From DATCRE01 sp964235605 (GTDB lineage Bacteria > Bacteroidota > Bacteroidia > Cytophagales > Cyclobacteriaceae), in assembly GCA_964235605.1 (NCBI GenBank), contig CAXSCR010000040.1, positions 1 to 44,412 on the forward strand: 44,412 nucleotides of DNA. Reading direction: 5' to 3'. The notes under the pieces were generated by a model. The model had not been told where the DNA came from. It worked only from the letters and a program-made list of their open reading frames with translations, and made no database searches. Position 1 is the first letter of the stretch, and each line of letters starts with the position of its first letter. Below, in pieces: positions 22,146 through 30,462 of the stretch. Position numbers and translations under genes: made by a program.

Positions 22146-23981
22146 ATGTGCGGAATTGTAGCATACATAGGTCATCGTCAAGCTCAAACGGTGATCATTA
22201 AAGGATTAAAGAGATTAGAATATCGAGGTTATGATAGTTCCGGAATTGCCTTATTGAATGGCGGCCTTAATGTTTATAAAAAGAAGGGAAAAGTTGCTGA
22301 ACTTGAAGATTACCTAAAAGGAAAAAATCTTAACAGCACTATAGGGATAGGTCATACACGTTGGGCAACCCATGGTGAACCCAATGATAAAAATGCGCAT
22401 CCACATTACTCAGCATCAGGCAAACTTGCCATTATACATAACGGAATTATTGAAAATTATAATTCATTAAAAGAAGAGCTTCTTCGCAAAGGCCATATTT
22501 TTTTAAGCGACACTGACACGGAAGTTTTTATTCACTTCATTGAAGACATTAAAGATCATGAAAATTGTTCGCTTGATGATGCTGTAAGACTTGCGCTTAC
22601 TAAAGTAGTTGGTGCTTATGCTATTGTGATTATGTCTTTAGAAGATCCTGATTTACTGGTTGCTGCACGCAAAGGTAGCCCACTAGTTGTTGGTGTTGGG
22701 GAGAATGAATTTTTTCTAGCTTCAGATGCAACGCCAATTGTAGAGTATACAAATGAAGTAGTGTATCTGAATGATCAAGAAATTGCTGTTATAAAAGGTG
22801 GTAAGCTCAGTATTAAAAACACAGCTAATCTTCCACTTACTCCATATATACAGACTATTGATCTTGAGCTTGAAGCAATTGAAAAAGGTGGTTTTGAGCA
22901 TTTTATGTTAAAAGAAATTTTTGAACAGCCCAAGTCGATAAGAGACTGCATGCGTGGCCGTTTAGATTCGCAAACTGGAAGATTGGTGCTGGGTGGCTTA
23001 AGCGAGTATATAACCAAAGTAACGAATGCAGATCGTATTTTAATTGTTGCCTGCGGTACATCATGGCATGCTGGTTTGGTTGCTGAATATTTTTTCGAAG
23101 AATTCTGCCGCATACCAGTTGAAGTAGAATATGCTTCAGAGTTTCGTTATAGAAATCCCATAGTCCGCGAAGGCGATGTTGTTATAGCTATTTCTCAATC
23201 TGGCGAGACAGCCGATACATTGGCTGCTATTGAACTAGCCAAATCAAAGGGCGCAATCATATTTGGTGTTTGTAATGTAGTTGGGTCTTCAATTGCACGT
23301 GCCACACATGCAGGCGCATATACGCACGCCGGACCTGAAATTGGCGTTGCTAGCACGAAAGCTTTTACCGCCCAACTTACGGTACTCAGCATGATCGCTT
23401 TAATTATAGCTCAGAAGAAAGGAACCATTACAGAACAAAAACTTCATGAGTTATTGGTGGATATGGAGACTTTGCCATCAAAGGTTGAACAAGCCCTGAA
23501 GCTTAATGATCAAATCAAAGAGATAGCAGAGATATTCAAAGATGCACGTAACTTTATTTACTTAGGTCGTGGTTATAATTTTCCTGTTGCCCTTGAAGGC
23601 GCCCTTAAATTAAAAGAGATTTCGTATATCCACGCAGAGGGCTATCCGGCTGCCGAAATGAAACACGGCCCTATCGCTTTAATCGACGAAGAAATGCCTG
23701 TGGTTTTTATAGCTACACGCGATAGCTCTTACGAAAAGGTAGTTTCAAATATCCAGGAAGTGAAGGCCCGTAAAGGCCAGGTTATTTCTATTGTTACAGA
23801 AGGTGATAAAGAAATTCGTAAAATGTCAAAATATACAATTGAAGTTCCTGCGGTACATGAATCTTTAATGCCACTTATCTCGGTTATCCCGTTACAATTG
23901 CTTTCGTATCACATTGCTGTGCTACGTGGTTGCCATGTGGACCAGCCTAGAAATCTAGCAAAGTCAGTTACTGTTGAATGA
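22146..23981 (+). CDS. glmS: Glutamine--fructose-6-phosphate aminotransferase (isomerizing)
   Basis: First step of hexosamine synthesis for peptidoglycan and LPS: fructose-6-phosphate plus glutamine to glucosamine-6-phosphate. 611 aa, with catalytic Cys2 (MCGIVAYIG), glutaminase loop HTRWATHGEPNDKNAHPH, two SIS domains (ACGTSWHAG, ISQSGETADTLAA) and C-terminus PRNLAKSVTVE. Monocistronic: terminator upstream, and the following regulator has its own -7 element. No glmS ribozyme-like leader was recognised. Confidence 0.98.
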   Translation: MCGIVAYIGHRQAQTVIIKGLKRLEYRGYDSSGIALLNGGLNVYKKKGKVAELEDYLKGKNLNSTIGIGHTRWATHGEPNDKNAHPHYSASGKLAIIHNGIIENYNSLKEELLRKGHIFLSDTDTEVFIHFIEDIKDHENCSLDDAVRLALTKVVGAYAIVIMSLEDPDLLVAARKGSPLVVGVGENEFFLASDATPIVEYTNEVVYLNDQEIAVIKGGKLSIKNTANLPLTPYIQTIDLELEAIEKGGFEHFMLKEIFEQPKSIRDCMRGRLDSQTGRLVLGGLSEYITKVTNADRILIVACGTSWHAGLVAEYFFEEFCRIPVEVEYASEFRYRNPIVREGDVVIAISQSGETADTLAAIELAKSKGAIIFGVCNVVGSSIARATHAGAYTHAGPEIGVASTKAFTAQLTVLSMIALIIAQKKGTITEQKLHELLVDMETLPSKVEQALKLNDQIKEIAEIFKDARNFIYLGRGYNFPVALEGALKLKEISYIHAEGYPAAEMKHGPIALIDEEMPVVFIATRDSSYEKVVSNIQEVKARKGQVISIVTEGDKEIRKMSKYTIEVPAVHESLMPLISVIPLQLLSYHIAVLRGCHVDQPRNLAKSVTVE

Positions 23982-24097
23982 TCAAAAAAATTGCATTCTA
24001 CTTTACGCCTACATAAGTACAGCTTTCAGGTTAAATTCAATAAAAGATGGCAATTGCCAGCTTTTACATTAAAAATCAGAATGCAAAAACATTTAGG

Positions 24098-24105
24098 TAA
24101 GTTTG
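24098..24105 (+). promoter_or_regulatory. -7 element of the response regulator gene
   Basis: TAAGTTTG matches TAnnTTTG exactly. No TTG at -33. Its position places transcription start close to 24112, which argues against a TTG start at 24115 and for the ATG at 24145. Confidence 0.4.
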
Positions 24106-24144
24106 TAATGTGTATTGCTAACCCCCATTACACTTTCACAGGTT

Positions 24145-24522
24145 ATGTTGATACTAGCAGTTGATGATGATCCGGATGATATTGAGCTATTCCGCTTCGC
24201 AATTAAAAATTTAGATCCTTCCATTAGTTGCATCATTGCTTCCGATGGTCTAGAGGCATTGTCTTTACTTAATGAAGAGCTGATACTCTTACCTGATTAC
24301 ATTTTTCTTGATATTAACATGCCGCGCATGGGTGGTGTGGAGTGTCTGACATTAATTCGGGCGAATATAAATTTGCAAGACATTCCGGTTATCATGTACT
24401 CAACTTCCTCGAACATGGAACAGATTCAATTTTTCAAAAGTCTAAATGCCCAATTCTTAGAAAAGGCAACCGACTTCAATAAGCTTATGACTTCCTTAAA
24501 ACAAGTGTTTACGCACTACTAA
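24145..24522 (+). CDS. Single-domain response regulator
   Basis: 125-aa receiver domain (CheY-like) with no output domain. Acidic pocket DDDPDD at residues 6-11, phospho-acceptor Asp in FLDINMPRMGG, switch Ser/Thr in YSTSS, and conserved Lys in LEKATD. The DDDPDDxELF...FLDINMPxMxG pattern is typical of the Bacteroidota subgroup often paired with bacteriophytochrome-like or PAS kinases. I prefer the ATG at 24145 (MLILAVDDD) to the in-frame TTG at 24115. No kinase is adjacent; the three-PAS kinase at 3-4.8 kb is a conceivable but unproven partner. Confidence 0.92.
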   Translation: MLILAVDDDPDDIELFRFAIKNLDPSISCIIASDGLEALSLLNEELILLPDYIFLDINMPRMGGVECLTLIRANINLQDIPVIMYSTSSNMEQIQFFKSLNAQFLEKATDFNKLMTSLKQVFTHY

Positions 24523-24526
24523 TAAG

Positions 24527-26656
24527 TTAAGAAAGTATTTGGAAAACAATAAAAGCTGATATATAAGCTAATGCAGTCATATAAACCAGTTGAATGACAG
24601 GCCATTTCCATCCTTTCGTTTCACGATAAACAATGGCAATCGTACTCATGCACTGCATGGCGAATGTGTAAAATACAAGTAGTGAAAACCCGACTGCCGG
24701 TGTAAAACGCGGACCGCCTGTTTCCTGATTTATTTCTGCACGCATCCGATTTTTAATTGTTGTTTGTCCATCCTCGGCAGATTCATCTACCTGGCCAATG
24801 CTATAGATGGTAGCCATTGTGCTTACAAAAACTTCTCGCGCCGCAAAAGAGGTAATTAATGCTATTCCAATTTTCCAATCATAGCCTAATGGTTTTATAA
24901 TTGGCTCAATGCTCTTACCTATAATACCAGCATAAGAATTTTCTAACTTATAAGAAGCTATCCTATCTTCTAATCCCTGTTCTGTAAGTCTTAGATTTGC
25001 AGATTCTGCCAAAACATTTTCGCGGGCTTTGCTGATGTTATCGCCAGGGCCATAGCTAGCCAACACCCAAAGTATAACGGATATAGCCATAATTACTTTA
25101 CCCGCCTCTAGTACAAAAGCCTTTGTCTTTTCAATAATGGTGAGTCCAACGTTTGACCATTTAGGCCATCGGTACGTTGGCAATTCCATAATAAGATAGC
25201 TACGTTCTTTTACATTGATTAGAAGTTTCATTACCCATGCTGAGAAAAGCGCTGCCACAAAACCCAATAGATACAAACCCATCAAGGCCAGACCTTGAAG
25301 ATTAAAAAATCCGATTACTTTTTGATCAGGAACAATCAGCGCTATAAGAATGGTAAACACGGGCAAACGCGCAGAACAACTCATGAGTGGTGTTACGAAG
25401 ATGGTTATGATGCGCTCCTTCCAGTTATCGATGGTGCGAGTAGCCATGATAGCAGGAATGGCACAGGCAACACCAGACATAAGAGGTACGACGCTTTTGC
25501 CGTTAAGTCCAAACTTACGCATGATCTTATCCATCAAAAAAACAACCCTTGCCATGTAACCGGTTTCTTCAAGAATGGCAATACAGGCAAAAAGAATTGC
25601 GATCTGCGGAATAAAAATCATGATACCGCCAATGCCTGGCACAATGCCTTCTGAAAGTAAATTTGATAACGGGCCACTCGGTAATTTGTCGTGAAGAAAG
25701 CCACTCAGGTTTGCGAACAAACCATCTATAAAATCCATGGGTAACTGAGCCCATGCAAAAATGGATTGAAAAATTAGAAACAACACACCAAGGAAGATAC
25801 CATATCCCCATATTTTATGCGTAAGAATTCTATCAAGTCTGTTTGATTGATTCTTCCAAGTAAGATTAGCGGCTGTAATGGTAACATCATTTAGCAAATC
25901 TTGTATGAAAGTGTATCGTTGAATAGTTTCTGCACCTTGAAATTTACCAGGAAAGAATTTATGTATCTCTCTTACTCTATTTACTATTGTCTGCTGCTGT
26001 TGAGAAAGAAAGTTTAATGTTTGAGGTTGCTCTAAAAATTGATACGCTTCATAATCATTGTCAACCTCAAGCTGGCTTCTTAAATCTTTCACCGCTTCCT
26101 CCGCTTCTGGCCAAATACTAAAAATCTTTTGAGTAGGTACCGGAGTTGGTTGTGCTATGATTTTTTTAAGCTCCTCTAGTCCAATTCCCTTACGTGCATT
26201 AATTGGAACGACTTGTATGCCAAGCCTTTTTGACAATGCAACTAGATCATAACTGATACCGGCTTTCGCTGCCATATCCATCATATTTAATGCAAGCACG
26301 GTAGGCAAACCAATATCAATAATTTGAGAGAGCAGTAAAAGGTTGCGTTTCAGGTTAGTCGCATCGGCTATGACAACAATTTTATCAGGACAATTAGGCG
26401 AATTGTGATCTAATAATATTTCTGAAACGATTCGTTCGTCTAAACTACGTGGGTAAATACTATATATACCGGGAAGGTCTATTATCTCAGCGGTCGTTCC
26501 ATTAGGTAAAGGACAAAAGCCCGACCGTTTGTCTACGGTGACACCTGGAAAATTTCCAATTTTCTGATTTAATCCTGTGATATAGTTAAATAGAGATGAC
26601 TTCCCTGAATTTGGATTGCCGACCAAAGCTATTTTCTGCTTCTGTGTACTTCCCAT
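24527..26656 (-). CDS. feoB: Ferrous iron transporter B
   Basis: 709-aa inner-membrane Fe(II) transporter with an N-terminal G domain: G1 GNPNSGKSSLFN, G2-region Thr in FPGVTVDKRSG, G3 DLPGIYS, G4 LNMMD. A helical spacer follows, then a membrane part with two Gate motifs (MSGVACAIPAIMATR; MSCSARLPVF with the conserved Cys) and the C-terminal AAREVFVSTMATIY segment. Its ATG overlaps the feoA stop by one base (TAATG). The iron link is shared with ferrochelatase and the possible metal-regulated TonB receptor in this window. Confidence 0.97.
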   Translation of the reverse strand: MGSTQKQKIALVGNPNSGKSSLFNYITGLNQKIGNFPGVTVDKRSGFCPLPNGTTAEIIDLPGIYSIYPRSLDERIVSEILLDHNSPNCPDKIVVIADATNLKRNLLLLSQIIDIGLPTVLALNMMDMAAKAGISYDLVALSKRLGIQVVPINARKGIGLEELKKIIAQPTPVPTQKIFSIWPEAEEAVKDLRSQLEVDNDYEAYQFLEQPQTLNFLSQQQQTIVNRVREIHKFFPGKFQGAETIQRYTFIQDLLNDVTITAANLTWKNQSNRLDRILTHKIWGYGIFLGVLFLIFQSIFAWAQLPMDFIDGLFANLSGFLHDKLPSGPLSNLLSEGIVPGIGGIMIFIPQIAILFACIAILEETGYMARVVFLMDKIMRKFGLNGKSVVPLMSGVACAIPAIMATRTIDNWKERIITIFVTPLMSCSARLPVFTILIALIVPDQKVIGFFNLQGLALMGLYLLGFVAALFSAWVMKLLINVKERSYLIMELPTYRWPKWSNVGLTIIEKTKAFVLEAGKVIMAISVILWVLASYGPGDNISKARENVLAESANLRLTEQGLEDRIASYKLENSYAGIIGKSIEPIIKPLGYDWKIGIALITSFAAREVFVSTMATIYSIGQVDESAEDGQTTIKNRMRAEINQETGGPRFTPAVGFSLLVFYTFAMQCMSTIAIVYRETKGWKWPVIQLVYMTALAYISAFIVFQILS

Positions 26657-26880
26657 TAATTCACAATTGAGATTGTATCTGCTTCCTCAAGTCGAAGAGA
26701 AAGTTCATAGCCAGAAACGCTTATGCATATAGGATCACCAAGTGGAGCTGTGAAATTAAATCGAATCGGCACACCTGGCAGACAACCCATCTCCATCAAT
26801 TTAACTGATAAATGTTCATCCGAAAATCCTGCAATCACCCCAATATCCCCTGGCCGCATCTGCGCAACGGTTTTTGCCAT
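26656..26880 (-). CDS. feoA: Ferrous iron transport accessory protein A
   Basis: 74-aa SH3-like beta-barrel protein that associates with FeoB. Family motifs: LMEMGCLPGVPIRF and DPICISVSGYELSLRLEEA. Upstream of feoB and translationally coupled to it. Preceded by a well-spaced TTG-N20-TATATTTG promoter. Confidence 0.95.
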   Translation of the reverse strand: MAKTVAQMRPGDIGVIAGFSDEHLSVKLMEMGCLPGVPIRFNFTAPLGDPICISVSGYELSLRLEEADTISIVN

Positions 26881-26910
26881 GATTATTATTTAGATTAATT
26901 TTAAACAAGG

Positions 26911-26941
26911 CAAATATATATGGGGTTCCCTAACCAAGCAA
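26911..26941 (-). promoter_or_regulatory. Promoter of feoAB
   Basis: On the minus strand TTG (26941-26939) and TATATTTG (26918-26911) are 20 nt apart, a full match to the Bacteroidota consensus. The feoA start lies 31 nt downstream. No obvious Fur palindrome was seen over it. Confidence 0.7.
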
Positions 26942-26969
26942 TGATTTAAATTAGTTGTTTGAAACATGT

Positions 26970-27110
26970 ATGAAAAAGACCAAGACTAAAAAAACCAAAC
27001 AAAAGGATACCAAGCCAGAATCAAAACCAGCACCACCCCAAGAAAATGAACCTTTTGATTTTGGTGGACTACCTAGTCGGGATTTGAAAAAAAATTTGGG
27101 ATGTGGATAG
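26970..27110 (+). CDS. Small 46-aa protein with FDFGGLP...LGCG tail
   Basis: A short gene divergent from feoA. It encodes a Lys/Thr-rich basic N-terminus (MKKTKTKKTKQKD), a Pro-rich linker (PAPPQE) and a distinct C-terminus FDFGGLPSRDLKKNLGCG, followed by TAG. The order basic, Pro-rich, then Gly/Cys-ended tail looks like a designed small protein rather than a chance frame. I have a memory of similar short Bacteroidota proteins ending in LKKNLGCG. No membrane helix or signal peptide. Function unknown; the single Cys near the end could bind metal or be modified. Confidence 0.65.
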   Translation: MKKTKTKKTKQKDTKPESKPAPPQENEPFDFGGLPSRDLKKNLGCG

Positions 27111-27121
27111 TTAAAAAGTTT

Positions 27122-27221
27122 CGAGCTGTGAGTTACGAGCTACGAGGGTTTCGCGCTCAAAAGTCTGAAGCTTCGAAAGTAGACACCTTTGCTCGCAGCT
27201 CGCGACTCATAACTCACAGCT
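27122..27221. repeat. Period-7 repeats arranged as inverted arms
   Basis: Left arm: CGAGCTG, TGAGTTA, CGAGCTA, CGAG (27122-27146). Right arm: CTCGCAG, CTCGCGA, CTCATAA, CTCACAG, CT (27192-27221). The arms are inverted: AGCTGTGAGTTA is exactly complementary between them and pairing continues with a mismatch. The structure fills the 120-nt gap between the convergent small gene and murF-alr, so it could act as a bidirectional transcript end. Confidence 0.88.
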
Positions 27222-27230
27222 ATTTACAAG

Positions 27231-29669
27231 CTATATGCTTTCGGCTACAAATATCCTTTTAACACGCTCACTTGTATTAGTCAGAATTTCATATGCTATT
27301 GTATTGATTTTGGAGGCTACGGTTTGAATGGGTAGACTTTTTCCAAATATGATTACTTCATCTCCTTCTTTTGCGTCGAAATCTGTTACATCTACCATGG
27401 TCATGTCCATACAAACATTGCCAACCACACTAGCAAGTTTATTGTTAATAAGTACCTTACCTACACCTCGACTAAAAGCACGATTAAATCCATCGGCATA
27501 GCCAATGGCAATTGTAGCAAGTGTCATTTCATTATCAGCTTTTCCCTTTCTACCATAGCCGATACTTTCACCTGGAGGTATTTTTTTTATTTGGGAAACA
27601 ATTGTCTTTAAGGTTGCTACGGTTTTAAGCTGATTGCCTGAGCCATTTGCAGTTGGATCAACGCCATATAAACCAATTCCCAATCTTACCATGTCCATTT
27701 GTAATTCAGGCAGGCGTAAAATGCCGGGAGAATTAAGGATATGATATAAAGGTTTATAGCCGAGGGCTTCACTTATTTTTTTTGCTTCTGTAAGAAATTC
27801 ATTTGCTTGTTGCTTAGAGAATTGATCATGCAGGGCTTCATCAGCTCCTGCTAAATGGCTGAAAATTGACGTGACATGAAGATTGAGATGAGTCCGTAAT
27901 ACGCTAATAAGTTCCGCCAGATCATGCTTTTCAAAACCAAGACGATGCATGCCCGTATCCAGCTTAAGGTGGATGTTGCAAGGTCTTCCACTAAGAAAAT
28001 CAAGCAAGGCATAAAGAATTTTGAAACTATAAATCTCTGGCTCTAGATTAAAAGAATATATAGTCTGAAAACTTTCTTCCGATGGATTCATTACCATTAT
28101 GGGCAATGTGATATTATTCTTCCTTAATTCAACACCTTCATCGGCGTAAGCCACACCCAAATAATTAGCTCTATGATATTGTAGTAAACTTGCCACCTCA
28201 TTGCTTCCACTTCCATAGGCAAAAGCTTTTACCATCACCATTACCTTTGTTGTTTGCTTCAACTTTGACTTAAAAAAATTAAAGTTGTAAACCATTGCAC
28301 TTAGATCAATTTCCATCACTGTGCCGTGAACTTTCTTTTGAAGTTGAGATACAATTTTTTCGAATTGAAAGGTACGAGCTCCTTTTATTAGGATAATCTC
28401 TTGATGAATTTCATCCCATTTGAACTGCTGCAAAAACTGATTTGTATCTTCAAAGAACAATGAAGGTATTGAGATAAGTTTTTGTTGTCGCGTTAAAGCC
28501 GGGCCAATACCAACAAAAGTATTCACCTGACTTTTATTTACCATTTCAGCAATTTTACTTATTAGTTTTTCTTCTGATAATCCTGACTGTAATATGTCTG
28601 ATAGAATTAGACGCTTTTTCTTTTTCTGCTGCTGACTTGTTAGGAAATCAAGACTAATCTGCAGCCCCCCTAAATCATTGTTATAGGTATCGTCAATTAC
28701 CTGGCATTGATTAATGCCCTCCTTTAACTCAAGACGCATTGATACAGCACGTAAATTATTTATGCGCTCTTGCAGTTGATCTTTACGATACCCAAGGTGC
28801 ATCATAAGGGCTATACAATGAAAGACATTTTCTATAGACGCGTGATCACTGAAAATCAGATTCAGTGTAAACTTCTCGTCTCCGTAAGTGATATCGTATT
28901 GATTATTTTTTTTGCTGATCATAATATCAGCTTCACTAGAAAATCCCCAGGAAAGAGAATTAATATTTAGCACCTTAATTTGACGCGCGACTAGATGATG
29001 ATCTTTACAGTAAACCAATTTTTCAACATTTGTAAAGAGCTTAAGTTTTTCTGCAATTTTATCTTCAAGGGTACTAAATCCCTCATCATGTGCGGTGCCT
29101 ATGTTAGTAAACAAACCTATTGTAGGTTGTATTACCTGCTGCAACTTTTCCATTTCATTGGGTTTGGAAATACCTGCTTCAAAAATTGCCAGTTGATGAT
29201 GGGCTTGCATTTGCCAAACGGAAAGGGGTACACCAACCTGAGAATTATAGCTCCCTGGATTCTTAACAATATTGTAATCAATAGACAATAACTGATATAA
29301 CCACTCTTTAATTATTGTTTTGCCGTTACTCCCCGTAATACCAACAACTGGAATGTTGTAATTTTTTCGATTATAAGCGGCTATGGATTGTAAAGCATTA
29401 ACTGTTGAGTGAACTCTTATAATATTGGCCTCGTGTAATGTGTTAGTGGGTATGTCGTGCTCAATTACAAACTGTTTTATACCGTTGTCATATAACTTTT
29501 GGATATATTGATGTCCGTCGTTTCGCTCACCTGCTATTGCAAAAAATAAAGTCTCCTCATGAAGAATTGCCTTGCGACTATCAATGGCTAACACTGTAAT
29601 TGATCTATCTAGAAAAACTGAGATGGCCTTTCCTTGTGTTATTCTTTCTAATTCTAAAAATTGAAGCAT
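27231..29669 (-). CDS. Fused MurF ligase / alanine racemase
   Basis: 812-aa two-enzyme fusion typical of Bacteroidota. Residues 1 to about 440 are UDP-MurNAc-tripeptide:D-Ala-D-Ala ligase (P-loop GITGSNGKTIIKEWL, and the NPGSYNSQVGVP region). From about residue 450 comes a PLP-dependent alanine racemase (EIDLSAMVYNFNFFK, with the PLP-lysine in VKAFAYGSG, later IGYGRKGKAD and VCMDMTMVDV). The two halves supply D-Ala and then attach the D-Ala-D-Ala dipeptide; Ddl acts in between. In the MurF half VPLSVWQM differs slightly from the usual motif but the ATP site is intact. The csaA remnant lies 3 nt upstream. Confidence 0.95.
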   Translation of the reverse strand: MLQFLELERITQGKAISVFLDRSITVLAIDSRKAILHEETLFFAIAGERNDGHQYIQKLYDNGIKQFVIEHDIPTNTLHEANIIRVHSTVNALQSIAAYNRKNYNIPVVGITGSNGKTIIKEWLYQLLSIDYNIVKNPGSYNSQVGVPLSVWQMQAHHQLAIFEAGISKPNEMEKLQQVIQPTIGLFTNIGTAHDEGFSTLEDKIAEKLKLFTNVEKLVYCKDHHLVARQIKVLNINSLSWGFSSEADIMISKKNNQYDITYGDEKFTLNLIFSDHASIENVFHCIALMMHLGYRKDQLQERINNLRAVSMRLELKEGINQCQVIDDTYNNDLGGLQISLDFLTSQQQKKKKRLILSDILQSGLSEEKLISKIAEMVNKSQVNTFVGIGPALTRQQKLISIPSLFFEDTNQFLQQFKWDEIHQEIILIKGARTFQFEKIVSQLQKKVHGTVMEIDLSAMVYNFNFFKSKLKQTTKVMVMVKAFAYGSGSNEVASLLQYHRANYLGVAYADEGVELRKNNITLPIMVMNPSEESFQTIYSFNLEPEIYSFKILYALLDFLSGRPCNIHLKLDTGMHRLGFEKHDLAELISVLRTHLNLHVTSIFSHLAGADEALHDQFSKQQANEFLTEAKKISEALGYKPLYHILNSPGILRLPELQMDMVRLGIGLYGVDPTANGSGNQLKTVATLKTIVSQIKKIPPGESIGYGRKGKADNEMTLATIAIGYADGFNRAFSRGVGKVLINNKLASVVGNVCMDMTMVDVTDFDAKEGDEVIIFGKSLPIQTVASKINTIAYEILTNTSERVKRIFVAESI

Positions 29670-29671
29670 AC

Positions 29672-29999
29672 TTAAAAGAGCCTCGCACCGTTTGGTACTT
29701 TTTTGTCAATGTTACACAAAACCACACGTTTCTCCGCGTCGGGAAAACCGGTAACCAAAACTTCTGACATAAATGATCCAATTTGCTTTGGCAGAAAGTT
29801 GACTATGCAAATGACCTGCTTATTAACAAGTTCATGGGGAGCGTAATGATGCGTAATTTGCGCGCTCGACTTTTTTACACCAAGTTCACCCAAATCAATC
29901 CATAACTTTATAGCCGGCTTTTTAGCTTCGGCAAAACCTCGGCCTTAATTATAGTGCCCGCTCGTATATCTATTTTATTAAATCTTCAGATGTAATCAT
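29672..29999 (-). pseudogene. csaA: csaA tRNA-binding/chaperone-like gene, broken by two 1-nt losses
   Basis: The intact 3' part (to 29893) reads GELGVKKSSAQITHHYAP...NFLPKQIGSFMSEVL...KVPNGARL, the CsaA OB-fold core. The 5' part is recovered only by adding one base in each of two A/T runs: A-run 29933-29936 (frame change between AEV and AEAKKPA) and A-run 29980-29982 (between SED and NKIDIR). With both restored, the ATG at 29999 gives about 109 aa starting MITSED, the normal CsaA length. Either a real pseudogene or two homopolymer sequencing errors. It lies 3 nt upstream of murF-alr. Confidence 0.88.
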
Positions 30000-30066
30000 G
30001 ATGAAATTTTATTTTTATCGAAACAAAAATGAATTTGCATTTGTTTAGCTAATAGTCCAAAATACC

Positions 30067-30386
30067 ATGAGGTCTAACTTTTTACTTCCTATACTTTCAT
30101 CAGCCTTTATTGCTATTGGTATACTGGCATCTTTCAACGTATCCGCTCAAGAGTCGGAACTATTACCTTACGATACCCTAAACTTTAATTATTAGAAGAA
30201 GCCCTCCTATCTCTGAATGATGAGATAGCATCTCAAGACTTAATAATTATCGATTCAAAAGGCTCCGGTAACAAAGCCATTATTCAACATCCTAAAGAAG
30301 AAGTGAACGAGGACAATTCTATCTTCGCATTTAATTTTATATACTACATCATCCGAAGGTTCAAATCTGCTGACCTTGTCGATTAA
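30067..30386 (+). pseudogene. Small secreted protein gene with a frameshift
   Basis: The ATG at 30067 opens a 42-codon frame with a good signal peptide (ILSSAFIAIGILASFNVSA, cut before QE) that stops at TAG 30193. A second frame begins there at 30189 without a start and runs 65 codons (LLEEALLSLNDEIASQD...RRFKSADLVD) to TAA 30384. Adding one base at 30187-30188 joins them into a protein of about 106 aa. I do not recognise the family. The stop falls 7 nt before the palindromic operator of the TonB receptor gene. Broken either truly or by a sequence error, like the adjacent csaA. Confidence 0.6.
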
Positions 30387-30392
30387 ATCTAG

Positions 30393-30427
30393 TTTTTATG
30401 TTTGCAACATTGTTGCAAACATAAAAA
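30393..30427. promoter_or_regulatory. Perfect 35-bp palindrome, likely metalloregulator operator
   Basis: TTTTTATGTTTGCAACA (30393-30409), centre T (30410), and TGTTGCAAACATAAAAA (30411-30427) are exact inverted copies, 17 bp per arm. It overlaps the -33 TTG (30413-30415) of the TonB receptor promoter, ideal for repression. The core TTGCAA-N5-TTGCAA has the same form as the Nur box described for the nickel-responsive Fur-family repressor of Streptomyces, and the symmetry suits a Fur/Zur-family dimer. Which metal is unknown. No U run follows on either strand, so it is not a terminator. Confidence 0.8.
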
Positions 30428-30442
30428 ACACCCTTATATTTG
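30413..30442 (+). promoter_or_regulatory. Promoter of the TonB receptor gene (TTG-N19-TATATTTG)
   Basis: TTG at 30413-30415 and TATATTTG at 30435-30442 with 19 nt between, a full consensus match. The upstream element is inside the palindrome. The ATG at 30463 is 20 nt downstream of the -7 element. Confidence 0.78.
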
Positions 30443-30462
30443 AGCGTTGCGTTAGAAACGTT

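Noticed and set aside
30393..30427. Palindrome read as a terminator of the upstream small gene
   Set aside because: The hairpin is followed by A, not T, on both strands, and it overlaps the -33 promoter element.
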